From Ammoniphilus sp. CFH 90114 (GTDB lineage Bacteria > Bacillota > Bacilli > Aneurinibacillales > RAOX-1): a stretch of DNA of 64,000 bases. Under the pieces are notes generated by a model that worked only from the letters and a program-made list of their open reading frames with translations, ran no database searches and had not been told where the DNA came from. The DNA lies in contig NZ_SDLI01000014.1 of the NCBI RefSeq assembly GCF_004123195.1, positions 22,181-86,180 on the forward strand, written 5' to 3'. Shown here one piece after another: positions 51,035 to 59,754 of the stretch (position 1 is the stretch's first letter; every line of letters starts with the position of its first letter). The position numbers and the translations under genes are program-made.

Positions 51035-51589
51035 TTAAGACGAAGGATAATCTGAATTGGTTACATTTTCCTTTATTTGTTGTTGTGTTTCCACCAGAAT
51101 AAATTCTTCAGGATGTTTTCGAATATATATGCCTATTTGATTGAGTGTGAATGGAGTGATTTTTTGGAAATGGCTGTAGAGCGGACTCAAGGACTCCCGA
51201 AGCAACGAATCATTTTCGAGATCGTTAACGGAAACATCAAATGATTCCATACTTCTGGGGTGGCTCCACTTTTGAAGCACTTCTTCTGTTTCCTCCAGTA
51301 ATCCTACGATGTTCTCATCCCCAAAATTCCTTAGCCTCAACTTGATTTCTGTCCATATTTTGGGTTGGGCAAGATAGTAAGCAGTCCACCAATAATACTC
51401 AGCAAGTGAATGTTTGGCATGATTGTAATACGCATAAAACATAAAAAGATCCTGCTGACTTGGAGTTAGTTCTGAATATACTTGTGACTTTAGAATAGGG
51501 TCTTTGCCGCGAAGCGGTTCCATGATGGGTGACATACATGCCCATCCAAGTTTGCTATTATCCAACGATTTGAACAACTGCTTATTCAT
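51035..51589 (-). CDS. Hypothetical 184-aa helical protein
   Basis: Mostly alpha-helical with an aromatic stretch FMFYAYYNHAKHSLAEYYWW near residue 50-70; cytosolic, no signal. AGGAGGT precedes the ATG. No family recognised. It lies 43 bp ahead of the PepSY gene on the same strand and may be cotranscribed with it. Confidence 0.6.
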   Translation of the reverse strand: MNKQLFKSLDNSKLGWACMSPIMEPLRGKDPILKSQVYSELTPSQQDLFMFYAYYNHAKHSLAEYYWWTAYYLAQPKIWTEIKLRLRNFGDENIVGLLEETEEVLQKWSHPRSMESFDVSVNDLENDSLLRESLSPLYSHFQKITPFTLNQIGIYIRKHPEEFILVETQQQIKENVTNSDYPSS

Positions 51590-51622
51590 ATTTACTAAAA
51601 TAAAAATACCTCCTGTTTTCTA

Positions 51623-52351
51623 TTATATGAAAGGATATGGAACCCCTATATTTTTGAGTTGCTCTTTTACATTGGAATGACATAAGCCGCCGTGGTAACA
51701 AATGATAGATTGAGTATCGAAGTTTTGTAGTTTAGTAATAGATTGGAGTGCTGTATTCATGTCCGGCGTCGTCTGCTCAATAGGCCCGCGTAATTTCCCA
51801 TCCACACATACCAAGGCATCACCAGCTACAAGCGTTTTGCTCTGTTCTAAATAAAGGCTGATATGGCCCGGGGTGTGACCTGGTGTAAAAATTACTTGAA
51901 TACCGCCGCAATAAGGCAGCACTTGACCATCCTCTAAGGTTTGGTTTACTTTTGATTTTGGAGGATTTTCATATAAGGGTTTCAGTTGTTCTGGTACGGA
52001 TGCCCATGCCTCTTTATTCATTCGGCTTGGGTCTGTTTTCATGAGGTGGAGTTCACCTTCAATATAGGGTTTATCGAGCTTGTGTGCATATACTTCAATT
52101 TCATGTGGGGCTTGGTTTAGAATCTCAGGAAGACTGCCAATGTGATCTAAATCTTGATGCGTTAGGATGACGACTTTTAACTTATCAAAAGCAACTCCCG
52201 CTTCAGCCATTGCCGTTCGGATTAGATCCCATTGTCCGGGCATCCCTGCATCAATCAAAACGGCCGTTTCATTGTCCCAGATCAACGTTGGGTTCAAAAC
52301 AAACTGTTGAATTTTTAATTCTAGCATCGCTACACCATTTGAAATATTCAT
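51623..52351 (-). CDS. MBL-fold metallo-hydrolase, YflN-like
   Basis: 242 residues. THQDLDHIG carries the HxDxDH variant seen in YflN-type proteins, and FTPGHTPGH and GDALV complete the metal site. The final His is in ICYHGGLC. GGGAGAGAA precedes the ATG. Intact paralog of the broken gene at 28590. Substrate unknown. Confidence 0.85.
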   Translation of the reverse strand: MNISNGVAMLELKIQQFVLNPTLIWDNETAVLIDAGMPGQWDLIRTAMAEAGVAFDKLKVVILTHQDLDHIGSLPEILNQAPHEIEVYAHKLDKPYIEGELHLMKTDPSRMNKEAWASVPEQLKPLYENPPKSKVNQTLEDGQVLPYCGGIQVIFTPGHTPGHISLYLEQSKTLVAGDALVCVDGKLRGPIEQTTPDMNTALQSITKLQNFDTQSIICYHGGLCHSNVKEQLKNIGVPYPFI

Positions 52352-52541
52352 AAATTCTCTCCCTTGGCAAATTTTGTTATTCCAAGAAGCAATAGAATTA
52401 TATTATTACAGCATTTTTAAAAAGTAAATAGTAAAAGATTTTATTATAACATAAATAAAATTATTTGTCAACAAATTTCTAAGGAAAAATGTTGTTGTTG
52501 ACTAACCCAATGTGAGTGTTCCCTCGGAAAAAGGTTCTTTA

Positions 52542-53087
52542 TTACATATCAGTAATAGGGGGGGTCCATCCTACTTCTTGTGACCAGCTATAAGCTTTTT
52601 GTATAATATCCCAAACAATAGGTCCTTTTCCTTCCACATATTTCGGCCGTTCATTCTTATAAAGTGCCATTAGTCGATGTTTTTCTTGAGCGTACCTTAA
52701 ACAATCACCAGGGTGTACTCGTAAATAGTCTCTAAAGAGTAATGTAATTTGTTCTGAAAAACTACCTGCTTGCCTGACGTGAATATGAGTTCTTCGAGTG
52801 CCTGGTGCTTCCCGAAAATACTTCTTTGTTTTGTCTGGATTCTCTTCCCTTAATACGAACCCCACTTGTTCAATCTTAGGCTTATAGGTGGATATATCAT
52901 CGTAATTTTCTATAGAAATTTGGATATCAATAACTGGCTTTGCATCCAAATCAACAACCGAAGTTGAGCCGACATGATCAATACGAATGGCCAAATCTCC
53001 CAAAGAAGTTCTTAATTTTGAAGCTATATCCACAAACAGAACTTTCCATTCTGGGTCATATGTAGAAATCTTCCATTGATCCTCCAT
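52542..53087 (-). CDS. GrpB/UPF0157 family nucleotidyltransferase-fold protein
   Basis: 181 residues. YDPEWKVLFVDIASKLR..., IDHVGSTSV and AKPVIDIQI are GrpB hallmarks (GS motif and Asp pair of the nucleotidyltransferase fold). AAAGGAG places the start at 53087. Activity of the family is uncharacterised. Confidence 0.83.
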   Translation of the reverse strand: MEDQWKISTYDPEWKVLFVDIASKLRTSLGDLAIRIDHVGSTSVVDLDAKPVIDIQISIENYDDISTYKPKIEQVGFVLREENPDKTKKYFREAPGTRRTHIHVRQAGSFSEQITLLFRDYLRVHPGDCLRYAQEKHRLMALYKNERPKYVEGKGPIVWDIIQKAYSWSQEVGWTPPITDM

Positions 53088-53130
53088 CGTAATCTCCTTT
53101 GATATTAAGAATGTACCTCCTTGGAAGGAG

Positions 53131-53571
53131 TTAGTCCGTCCTTCCTTCATATATTCTAATCCAATCTTCTACTGTCAATTTAGAAACGAGTTCACCAATA
53201 AGCTGAAAAGGGATTTTACTAGGATTTGTAAATCGAATGCAGCTTTTTCCCATATTTAATTTAGTAGCCATATGATTAGGGTACTCTTTCTCAAACCAAG
53301 TCAACAATTCTTGATCAGCATACATCCCCATATGATAGACAGCGATATGATTCTTTTGTGCTGCAATACTTATAAACGGTAAAGGGGTATCCCTTTTACA
53401 ATGGTATCCATCTGGGTAAGTAGTTAAAGGGACCACGTAAGAAGGTATACCATTTTGCATTTCCATTTCGAAACCACTTGGAATATGTTGATCAATGACC
53501 TTTTTTAATGTTAAGAATGAGTCCTTCCATTTCGATTCCACCTGGTCGATATATTGATTTATTTCAGACAC
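53131..53571 (-). CDS. DUF1801/YdhG-like protein
   Basis: 146 residues. IDQYIDQVESKWKDSFLTLKKVI-type start and FEMEMQNGIPSYVVP, HIAVYHMG and GKSCIRFTNPSKIPFQLIGELV match the DUF1801 (frataxin-like/YdhG) group, proposed as iron-chaperone-like in some species. GTG start behind GGAGTG. It runs 5'-adjacent to GrpB on the same strand. Confidence 0.75.
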   Translation of the reverse strand: MSEINQYIDQVESKWKDSFLTLKKVIDQHIPSGFEMEMQNGIPSYVVPLTTYPDGYHCKRDTPLPFISIAAQKNHIAVYHMGMYADQELLTWFEKEYPNHMATKLNMGKSCIRFTNPSKIPFQLIGELVSKLTVEDWIRIYEGRTD

Positions 53572-53621
53572 TTCATTTCACTCCTTTTCTATATGGTATT
53601 GTCGACGATCCTATTCTGAGG

Positions 53622-54520
53622 CTAAATTGTGACAGACTCGAGCTGTTTGGAGCTTGCGCTGTCCGAATGAGGCTGGTATTCGGACAGACTCAAGCTGTTT
53701 GAGGCTTGGGCTGTCCGAATGAGGCTGGTATTCAGACAGACTCGAGCTGTTTGAGGCTTGGGCTGTCCGAATGAGGCTGGTATTCAGACAGACTTGAGCT
53801 GTTTGAGGCTTGGGCTGTCCGAATGAGTCTGTCTGAATGAGGCTGGTATTCAGACAGACGAGAGCGGTTTGGAGCTTGAGCTGTCCGAATGAGGCTGATA
53901 TTCGGACAGACTCAAGCTGTTTGAGGCTTGGGCTGTCCGAATGAGGCTGGTATTCAGACAGACTCGAGCTGTTTGGGGCTTGGGCTGTCCGAATGAGGCT
54001 GGTATTCAGACAGACTTGAGCTGTTTGAGGCTTGGGCTGTCCGAATGAGTCTGTCTGAATGAGGCTGGTATTCAGACAGACGAGAGCGGTTTGGAGCTTG
54101 AGCTGTCCGAATGAGGCTGATATTCGGACAGACTCAAGCTGTTTGAGGCTTGGGCTGTCCGAATGAGGCTGGTATTCAGACAGACTCGAGCTGTTTGGAG
54201 CTTGAGCTGTCCGAATGAGGCTGATATTCTGACAGGCTCGAGCTGTTTGGAGCTTGAGCTGTCCGAATGAGGCTGGTATTCTGACAGCCTCGAGCTGTTT
54301 GAGGCTTGGGCTGTCCGAATAAGGCTGGTATTCGGACAGACTCAAGCTGTTTGAGGCTTGGGCTGTCCGAATAAGGCTGTTATTCAGACAGCCTCGAGCT
54401 GTTTGGAGCTTGAGCTGTCCGAATGAGGCTGATATTCTGACAGGCTCGAGCTGTTTGAGGCTTGGGCTGTCCGAATGAGGCTGGTATTCTGACAGACTCG
54501 AGCCTTTCAGCCCTAACTTT
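53622..54520. repeat. Tandem array of the 52-bp palindromic repeat (family A)
   Basis: About 17 head-to-tail copies of a 52-bp unit. Each unit holds ATTCrGACAG...CTGTCCGAAT arms enclosing an inner CTCAAGC...GCTTGGG stem, separated by gaggctggt-type linkers, so the array can fold as a row of hairpins. A higher-order repeat of 222 bp is present (the acgagagcggtttgg variant at 53858 and 54080). Units differ by point changes and by a duplicated gtctgtctgaatga segment. It lies between convergent/unrelated genes and is open in one minus-strand frame only by accident of composition. Confidence 0.9.
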
Positions 54521-54689
54521 GTCCGAATTTGTCCCGCTATCAGTATAACTTTGAGCTCATGCCTGTTTAGCTGAACAAAAAGAGAGTGCTCGACATCGCT
54601 TCCCCATAGTTTTAATTTTACCAAAATCGTTATAACGAAATAAAACAAACTCGGTATAACTTGGGGACCATTAAACCTTAAGTATGTAT

Positions 54690-54719
54690 AACCCTGTCCT
54701 AAAATTAGGATAGGGTTAA
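54690..54719. terminator. Terminator of the VOC gene (minus strand)
   Basis: Near-perfect 12-bp stem aaccctgtccta/taggatagggtt, with A/T-rich flanks on both sides. Confidence 0.75.
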
Positions 54720-54726
54720 TTAAAAG

Positions 54727-55110
54727 TTACTTCTGCACGATCTGAATAAGGTTGCCGCATGTATCGTCAAAGACAGCTATGGTGACTTCGCCCATTTTGG
54801 TCGGTTCCATCGTAAACTTCACGCCGTTTTCCGATAAGCGTTCGTACTCTTTATGAATATCTGCAACACCAAACATGGTGGCTGGGATGCCTTCAGCAAA
54901 TATTTTCTTTTGATACTCTTTGGCGGCTGGATGGTTATTCGGTTCGAGCAGAAGTTCGGTACCTTCTTCGTCCTCGGGAGAAACTAGTGTTATCCACCTA
55001 AATTCTCCTGCGGGAACATCATGCTTTTTTACAAAACCGAGGGTTTCTGAATAAAAGTCCAGTGCCTTGTCTTGATCTTGTACGAATATACTGGTAACAA
55101 TAATTTTCAT
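54727..55110 (-). CDS. VOC-family (glyoxalase-like) protein
   Basis: 127 residues with a single glyoxalase/bleomycin-resistance fold: IFVQDQDKALDFYSETLGF, GTELLLEPN and FDDTCGNLIQIVQ. Related proteins are small lyases, isomerases or antibiotic-binding proteins; the substrate cannot be inferred. GAGGTAAAAACCGC precedes the ATG. Confidence 0.85.
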   Translation of the reverse strand: MKIIVTSIFVQDQDKALDFYSETLGFVKKHDVPAGEFRWITLVSPEDEEGTELLLEPNNHPAAKEYQKKIFAEGIPATMFGVADIHKEYERLSENGVKFTMEPTKMGEVTIAVFDDTCGNLIQIVQK

Positions 55111-55242
55111 GCGGTTTTTACCTCTTTCCCAAGTCCGAATTTAGTATAGCACTTTAATCAGTATCTCAAAAACGAGTCTTCCATAATCCTCCCCGTCCCC
55201 CAATAAACAGGGGAGGCATCCCAATGTCCAAAGCCGTCTTCC

Positions 55243-55986
55243 TTACCATCTTCCAAATTGTCTTACATCTAATTTTGATTTGGGGTTCAGCTTTTTATAT
55301 TCTTGATATAACTCTAGTATAAACTGTCTATTTATTTTATGAAGGGGGTCAAAATTCAAACCATATTCAACAGTGCGAATCCCATTGCAATTGCTGCCTT
55401 TAAGACCGATATGTTGGAAATAGCTTTGTTTAGAAACCAATATCTTTAGCCCTTTTTTCCTCAAATAAGCCGACCACTTCCAATCATATGCATGACTCGG
55501 AGGCAGGTGGTTGACGATATCTTGTATAACCTCTCTTGACATCACGGCTCCTGCAGAACCAATATGCTCTTTTTCTAAGAATTCCTTGCCATTGATGATC
55601 CTCGTAGCAGTCGGAGGGTGGAGTACGGAATGATAAAGACTCATAATGCCATCGGTGTGATGAAAATGATCCCTTAAAAAATGAATCCAATGGGGATGAC
55701 ATATTAAATCTGCATCCATTGTTACTAGAATGTCATCATGGGTTGCTAGAAAGTCCACATACATTTGTCTCATGTTACGATCAGGACCGATGTTTTTACT
55801 TCTACGGATGATTTCTCGAGCATTTGGAAAAAGTTTTTGTAAATATAGAACATTAAACTCACTGCTGCAATCATCATAAATACGTAGGTTGCAAGTCTCA
55901 ATACCCTGAGACATCGAAAGAGACTGATGAAGTTTTATTAAATACTTTTTTCTATTGAAAGTAGTAATCCCTATGGTTATTTTCAT
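55243..55986 (-). CDS. Glycosyltransferase family 2
   Basis: 247 residues, GT-A fold: ITIGITTFNRKKYLIKLH, DDCSS, and the metal-binding TMDADL (DxD). An N-terminal nucleotide-sugar binding half is followed by AYDWKWSAYLRKKG. Soluble, no membrane helix. It is alone here; acceptor unknown. Confidence 0.83.
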   Translation of the reverse strand: MKITIGITTFNRKKYLIKLHQSLSMSQGIETCNLRIYDDCSSEFNVLYLQKLFPNAREIIRRSKNIGPDRNMRQMYVDFLATHDDILVTMDADLICHPHWIHFLRDHFHHTDGIMSLYHSVLHPPTATRIINGKEFLEKEHIGSAGAVMSREVIQDIVNHLPPSHAYDWKWSAYLRKKGLKILVSKQSYFQHIGLKGSNCNGIRTVEYGLNFDPLHKINRQFILELYQEYKKLNPKSKLDVRQFGRW

Positions 55987-56377
55987 TTGACTGCTCCTTA
56001 CTCCTATTAATCTAATAGGACAAAACGGTATGTAATATATTTTATGATTTCTAAAATGGATGGTTACAAAATCATATACCTATGAAATTGGCCGATGTCC
56101 TTACTGCTGAAGTTGGCACACCAATAAGCTGTTTCAATCTCTTTTTTTTAGATGATTTACCCACCCTGTCACCACCTTTCTTCAAAGTTTGGATTTGGAA
56201 CCCCTTCTTACAATCCATACTATGATTCAACTCTATGAATGGAGTGGACAGTTTTAGTAGGTCGACTGCCTGAAAGGAACGATTACCATTAGTAGGGTTG
56301 ACTTGAGGCAGATGCGAGCATACTGGAAGAATAGAGGGTACAAGATCATCCGAAGAATATAGGAGTAAGGAGGTAGT
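55987..56377. other. Intergenic with promoter of the RQC-type gene
   Basis: No intact gene. Contains the TTGACT...CATACT promoter-like block (56293-56333) and AAGGAGG. Confidence 0.5.
56293..56333 (+). promoter_or_regulatory. Promoter block shared with 62245-62285
   Basis: TAGGGTTGACTT, then 15 bp to CATACT, then GGAAGAATAGA. The same layout (TTGACT, 15 bp, CATAAT, GGAAGAATAGA) is at 62245-62285. Spacing is short for the main sigma factor, so a different sigma (for example a sporulation type) is possible. Confidence 0.5.
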
Positions 56378-56756
56378 ATGATTATGCAACCTTTAACCCA
56401 AGAGGAAATTCGCATCATCCTGCGTGCCGCTGATAGTATCATTGCTACCGGGGGGCGGACGCTTCTATCGAAGATTTTAAAAGGATCAAGAGAAAAGAAA
56501 GTGTTGGAATTGGAGCTTCAGAGCAACCCCTCCTACGGGCTTTTTCACTCTATTACACTAGATGAGATCATGAAAAAAATAGCGGAGGCCTTCGTGGTCA
56601 GGCCGAATCAGTCCGCGTGGCTCAAATGCCGGGATTGTTGGCGAGCATTCTGTGTTTGAACCGGGTGAACAGGCCTATTTTAGGAGTCGAGGATTTGTCC
56701 CTCCAAAGAGATGTCCAGACTGCAGAGAGAAGAAGTGGATGGAGGAAAGTTCATAG
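56378..56756 (+). pseudogene. RQC-minor/zinc-ribbon protein gene, frameshifted
   Basis: The first 65 residues (QEEIRIILRAADSIIATGG, ILKGSREKKVLELEL, PSYGLFHSITLDEIMKKI) match the RQC wing domain of the small RQC-minor proteins of Bacilli. The frame stops at 56659, but removal of one T at 56638/56639 restores KCRDCGEHSVFEPGEQAYF and GFVPPKRCPDCREKK, a PF13451-type zinc ribbon, to TAG at 56754. So this is either an RQC/zinc-ribbon fusion gene broken by 1 bp or a sequencing error. AAGGAGG precedes the ATG. Confidence 0.72.
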
Positions 56757-56853
56757 TGAGATTAAATATAATGCAAAGGCCATGCTGGCTGTTCTAACGT
56801 ATGGAATAAGAAGAGATCCTTCCTGGACAACATTAGCCAAGATTGGAAAGAAC

Positions 56854-56889
56854 GAAGTGCCCCCTTGAATCAAAAGGGGTATTCACTTC
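56854..56889. terminator. Possible terminator
   Basis: Interrupted inverted repeat gaagtgcccccttg...aaaaggggtattcacttc, with only a weak T-run. Confidence 0.45.
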
Positions 56890-56950
56890 ATGACTTTCAA
56901 ATCTCCATCATGCTATAATGAATATAATTGAGTACGGAAGGGGGGAGAAC

Positions 56951-57445
56951 ATGATTGATGAGCTGTTAAAACAAATTCTCGAAGAAATGAAGAGTATGAA
57001 CCAACGTATGGATCGCATGGAAATACGAATGGGTGGAGTAGAAAACCAACTAGAGAGTCTAGAAACTCGTATAGGGAGTCTAGAAACACGCATGGGGAGT
57101 GTAGAAAACCAATTAGAGAGTCTAGAAACACGCATGGGGAGTGTAGAAAACCAATTAGAGAGTCTAGAAACACGCATGGGGAGTGTAGAAACAGCGCTAC
57201 ATGACACAAGGGCACATATGTATTTCCGATTTGATACATTGGATACAAAGCTATCTCGTGTTGAAGGAGATGTTGTAGATATTAAGGCTATCTTAGGCCG
57301 CTTGGAGGAAAATGAACCGCAGGATATTATGGGTATGTTAAAGCAGATGAACCAAAAGTTAGAAGCCCACGATGGCCTAGCTGAAAAGGTATCTGACCAA
57401 GAGACGGATATTAAGTTAATTAAGAAGTTACTTACCAATCAGTAA
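56951..57445 (+). CDS. Coiled-coil protein built from 14-residue repeats
   Basis: 164 residues. GGGGGGAGAAC precedes the ATG. A long heptad coiled coil contains near-identical 42-bp (14-aa) repeats, LETRMGSVENQLES, at about 57060-57190, followed by a second helical segment (MYFRFDTLDTKLSRVEGDVVDIKA). Exact DNA identity between units points to recent slippage or unequal exchange. No enzymatic domain; structural or tethering role is a guess. Confidence 0.75.
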   Translation: MIDELLKQILEEMKSMNQRMDRMEIRMGGVENQLESLETRIGSLETRMGSVENQLESLETRMGSVENQLESLETRMGSVETALHDTRAHMYFRFDTLDTKLSRVEGDVVDIKAILGRLEENEPQDIMGMLKQMNQKLEAHDGLAEKVSDQETDIKLIKKLLTNQ

Positions 57446-58050
57446 CGAGCAAACCTTAGTAAAAATAAACTGCAAAGCAGGTGACCCTGCTATGGGTACC
57501 CTTACCCTGAAGGGAGCTAGATGAGATGCTGCAGCTGCTTTTTCTTGATTCATTGTGTTAAGGACTAAAAACGTTAGAATAATGTTAGAACTACGGCAAA
57601 AATCGTTAGAACAAGGACAAACCATGGATCTCATGGATAAAATCTAGGATGGTGCAAAGCCGGTGATACAGTTTCTCTGGATGTGACTGGCCAGAACTCG
57701 GAATTTGGTTGTTACGGTTTGAAATGAAACCATCCATCTGTCCGTCATTTATTTTAAACATATCCGTGTTATCCACCCCACGTACATTTCTTATCTTCTA
57801 AGTGAGCCACTTACTCCCTTCTTTTTTATTTTCTCAAGATCCAACTTCATTAGATTTCCACAGAACAGAACTTATCCTCGTATGGGATATGGAAAAGGAG
57901 CTGTATAAAATTGAGCGAAAAGTTGATCCGAAAATAAGTTTGAGTTATGGGAATCATTACCGGAGAGCTTGGGGTGATCTAATCACAGATTGTTAGCTTT
58001 GATGATAATATGGTATAAACTAAGGTTTTTTCAATGGAGAGAATAAACTT
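57446..58050. other. Gene-poor region
   Basis: Contains gttagaa repeated three times (57570-57612) in a short frame ending at TAG (MLELRQKSLEQGQTMDLMDKI), possibly a gene tail. A 64-codon frame at 57802-57996 has no ribosome site. Nothing else identified. Confidence 0.45.
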
Positions 58051-58365
58051 ATGAAGCGAAATTTAGTAAGCAACTTGTTATTTCTTTTGGGCGCGATTCC
58101 CTTACTGTTTACACCTTTTATTTTAATGGCTAATATCATGTCGATAGCAGGAGAAAGGACGGGGGAAGAAGGAGCCTTATTATTGTTCGTGGTTTATTCG
58201 TTTATTGTCGTGTCGAGTACCTACTTTCTCACGTATTTAGGTTGTTTAATTTATCGATTTACAAGGAAGGGCAAGGAAAAGCCTATGCTTTTAGCTGTCA
58301 TTCCTTTAGTTCATCTTGGCCTGGCTGTGATCCTGTTTAACTTATGGTTAGCCTTCGGGGGTTAA
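58051..58365 (+). CDS. Three-helix membrane protein, 104 aa
   Basis: Hydrophobic segments at about 8-28, 44-66 and 78-100, with a basic loop (RFTRKGKEKP). GGAGAG precedes the ATG. A terminator follows at 58445. No family recognised. Confidence 0.65.
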   Translation: MKRNLVSNLLFLLGAIPLLFTPFILMANIMSIAGERTGEEGALLLFVVYSFIVVSSTYFLTYLGCLIYRFTRKGKEKPMLLAVIPLVHLGLAVILFNLWLAFGG

Positions 58366-58444
58366 GAGAGAGGATATCCAAGTTTCGCATGGTGCCGGTA
58401 TACTATCTTCACATTAACATTCGTTGAACATGACCAAAAAGAAA

Positions 58445-58487
58445 TAGACCACCGAATGAGCTAGCAACTTCGGTGGTCTACTTCTTA
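58445..58487 (+). terminator. Rho-independent terminator
   Basis: 11-bp perfect stem agaccaccgaa/ttcggtggtct with a 12-nt loop, then acttctt. Confidence 0.75.
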
Positions 58488-58587
58488 ATTCTGAGCCGGG
58501 GAACGTCTGTTGTACGTGACCGTCTAACATATTTTACATTTTATATGGTTAGATTAACTTTAAAACATGTACTGAGGTTAACCCCCC

Positions 58588-59085
58588 ATGAATCTTGAAC
58601 GAAGTATTATTATTTTTTCTTGGATAATTTCCATAATCCTACTCAAAGTTTTTGTACCTAAAAGCAAAAAAAGAGAAGCATGGGTCATCTTTCTTTTTAT
58701 GCAAACATTTAATTGGTACTTCGGATTGATTGTAGTTGAATATGGCTTGATTCAGTATCCAGTCGTTTTGTTTGAAGCGGTAGAAAAAGCCAATCGAACA
58801 AGCTTCTTATTTGAATTCATGGCATTTCCTGTTTTGTGTGTCATCTTTACACTCTATCTCCCCAAAAGTAAACCCTGGCATCGGAGGCCACTTTACTATA
58901 TCGGATACACCGCTTTAATTACTCTCTTTGAAGTCATTTTTGAGAAGCATACAGATCTCATACAATATATCCATTGGACTTGGTACTACACATTTGGCAC
59001 GGTCCTTATCGCTTTCTATATCTGCACCTTCTTTTTTACTTGGTATAGCAAATTTCTTATCCAAGGTGAACATCATGTCGGTTGA
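58588..59085 (+). CDS. CBO0543-like membrane protein, copy 1
   Basis: 165 residues, about five helices, with the FVPKSKKREAWVIFLFMQTFNW and KPWHRRPLYYIGYTALITLFEV stretches of the CBO0543 family found in endospore formers. GAGGTTAACC precedes the ATG. Overlaps the next paralog by 11 bp. Role unknown. Confidence 0.75.
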   Translation: MNLERSIIIFSWIISIILLKVFVPKSKKREAWVIFLFMQTFNWYFGLIVVEYGLIQYPVVLFEAVEKANRTSFLFEFMAFPVLCVIFTLYLPKSKPWHRRPLYYIGYTALITLFEVIFEKHTDLIQYIHWTWYYTFGTVLIAFYICTFFFTWYSKFLIQGEHHVG

Positions 59086-59545
59086 GCGCATCTTTCTTGT
59101 TTGTAGTTGGTTCATTTCTGGTATCCTTCTACTTCTTTTCGTACCAAAGAAGAAGATCCCCCAAGCTATCATCATTCTGCTATTTGCACAAACCCTTTCT
59201 TGGATTTCAGGAATATTGCTGGTGATGTTTGATCTGGTCAGATTTCCAGTTCGAGAATTTTCAAGTGCCACAAATGTAAGTTTCTCTAGACATTTTGTGG
59301 TTTATCCAACCATATTTGTGTTGTTTGCCCTCTATTACCCCATTGATTGGAAGAAATGGGCTCAAGGTTCTTTTATTGTGTTATTTGCATCCATGATGAC
59401 GATGTACGCCTATTTCACCATGAAGTATACATCCTTAATTGAGATGGAAAATGGGGTTATGTATTTATTATTCATGGTGTTTGTGATCCATTTATATAGT
59501 TCCATACGTTTCTTTCTCTGGTTTCAGAAAGGGATGAAAACTTAA
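59075..59545 (+). CDS. CBO0543-like membrane protein, copy 2
   Basis: 156 residues. It aligns with the preceding protein throughout (ERIFLVCSWFISGILLLLFVPKKK versus ERSIIIFSWIISIILLKVFVPKSK), so the pair arose by tandem duplication. The start at 59075 is taken from this alignment and from the stop/start overlap. Five helices. Confidence 0.75.
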   Translation: MSVERIFLVCSWFISGILLLLFVPKKKIPQAIIILLFAQTLSWISGILLVMFDLVRFPVREFSSATNVSFSRHFVVYPTIFVLFALYYPIDWKKWAQGSFIVLFASMMTMYAYFTMKYTSLIEMENGVMYLLFMVFVIHLYSSIRFFLWFQKGMKT

Positions 59546-59754
59546 TGGAGCGAATAGCTAGAAAGGGTTCGATTCGTGCAAATTTGTATGCAGAACTTAC
59601 AAAAATAATCCTGCAACTTGCAAAATGGCTGCCTGCAGATAGAGGTAGCCAGTTTTTGCGGGTGCTGCGTGATCCTCATTTTTTTTGATATAATGAGTTG
59701 AATATGGACAAGTGGATGGTGGACTCACACAGGTAAAGGTAGGTGCTTTTTTCA

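Noticed and set aside
53622..54520. CRISPR array
   Set aside because: Repeats are contiguous with no unique spacers of constant length, and no cas genes are nearby.
53611..54648. 345-codon minus-strand ORF
   Set aside because: It is the tandem repeat array translated; the 52-bp period is not a multiple of three and the peptide is a scrambled repeat with no ribosome site or family.
56908..57438. Minus-strand ORFs opposite the coiled-coil gene
   Set aside because: Shadow of the repetitive plus-strand gene, which has a good ribosome site and a sensible protein.
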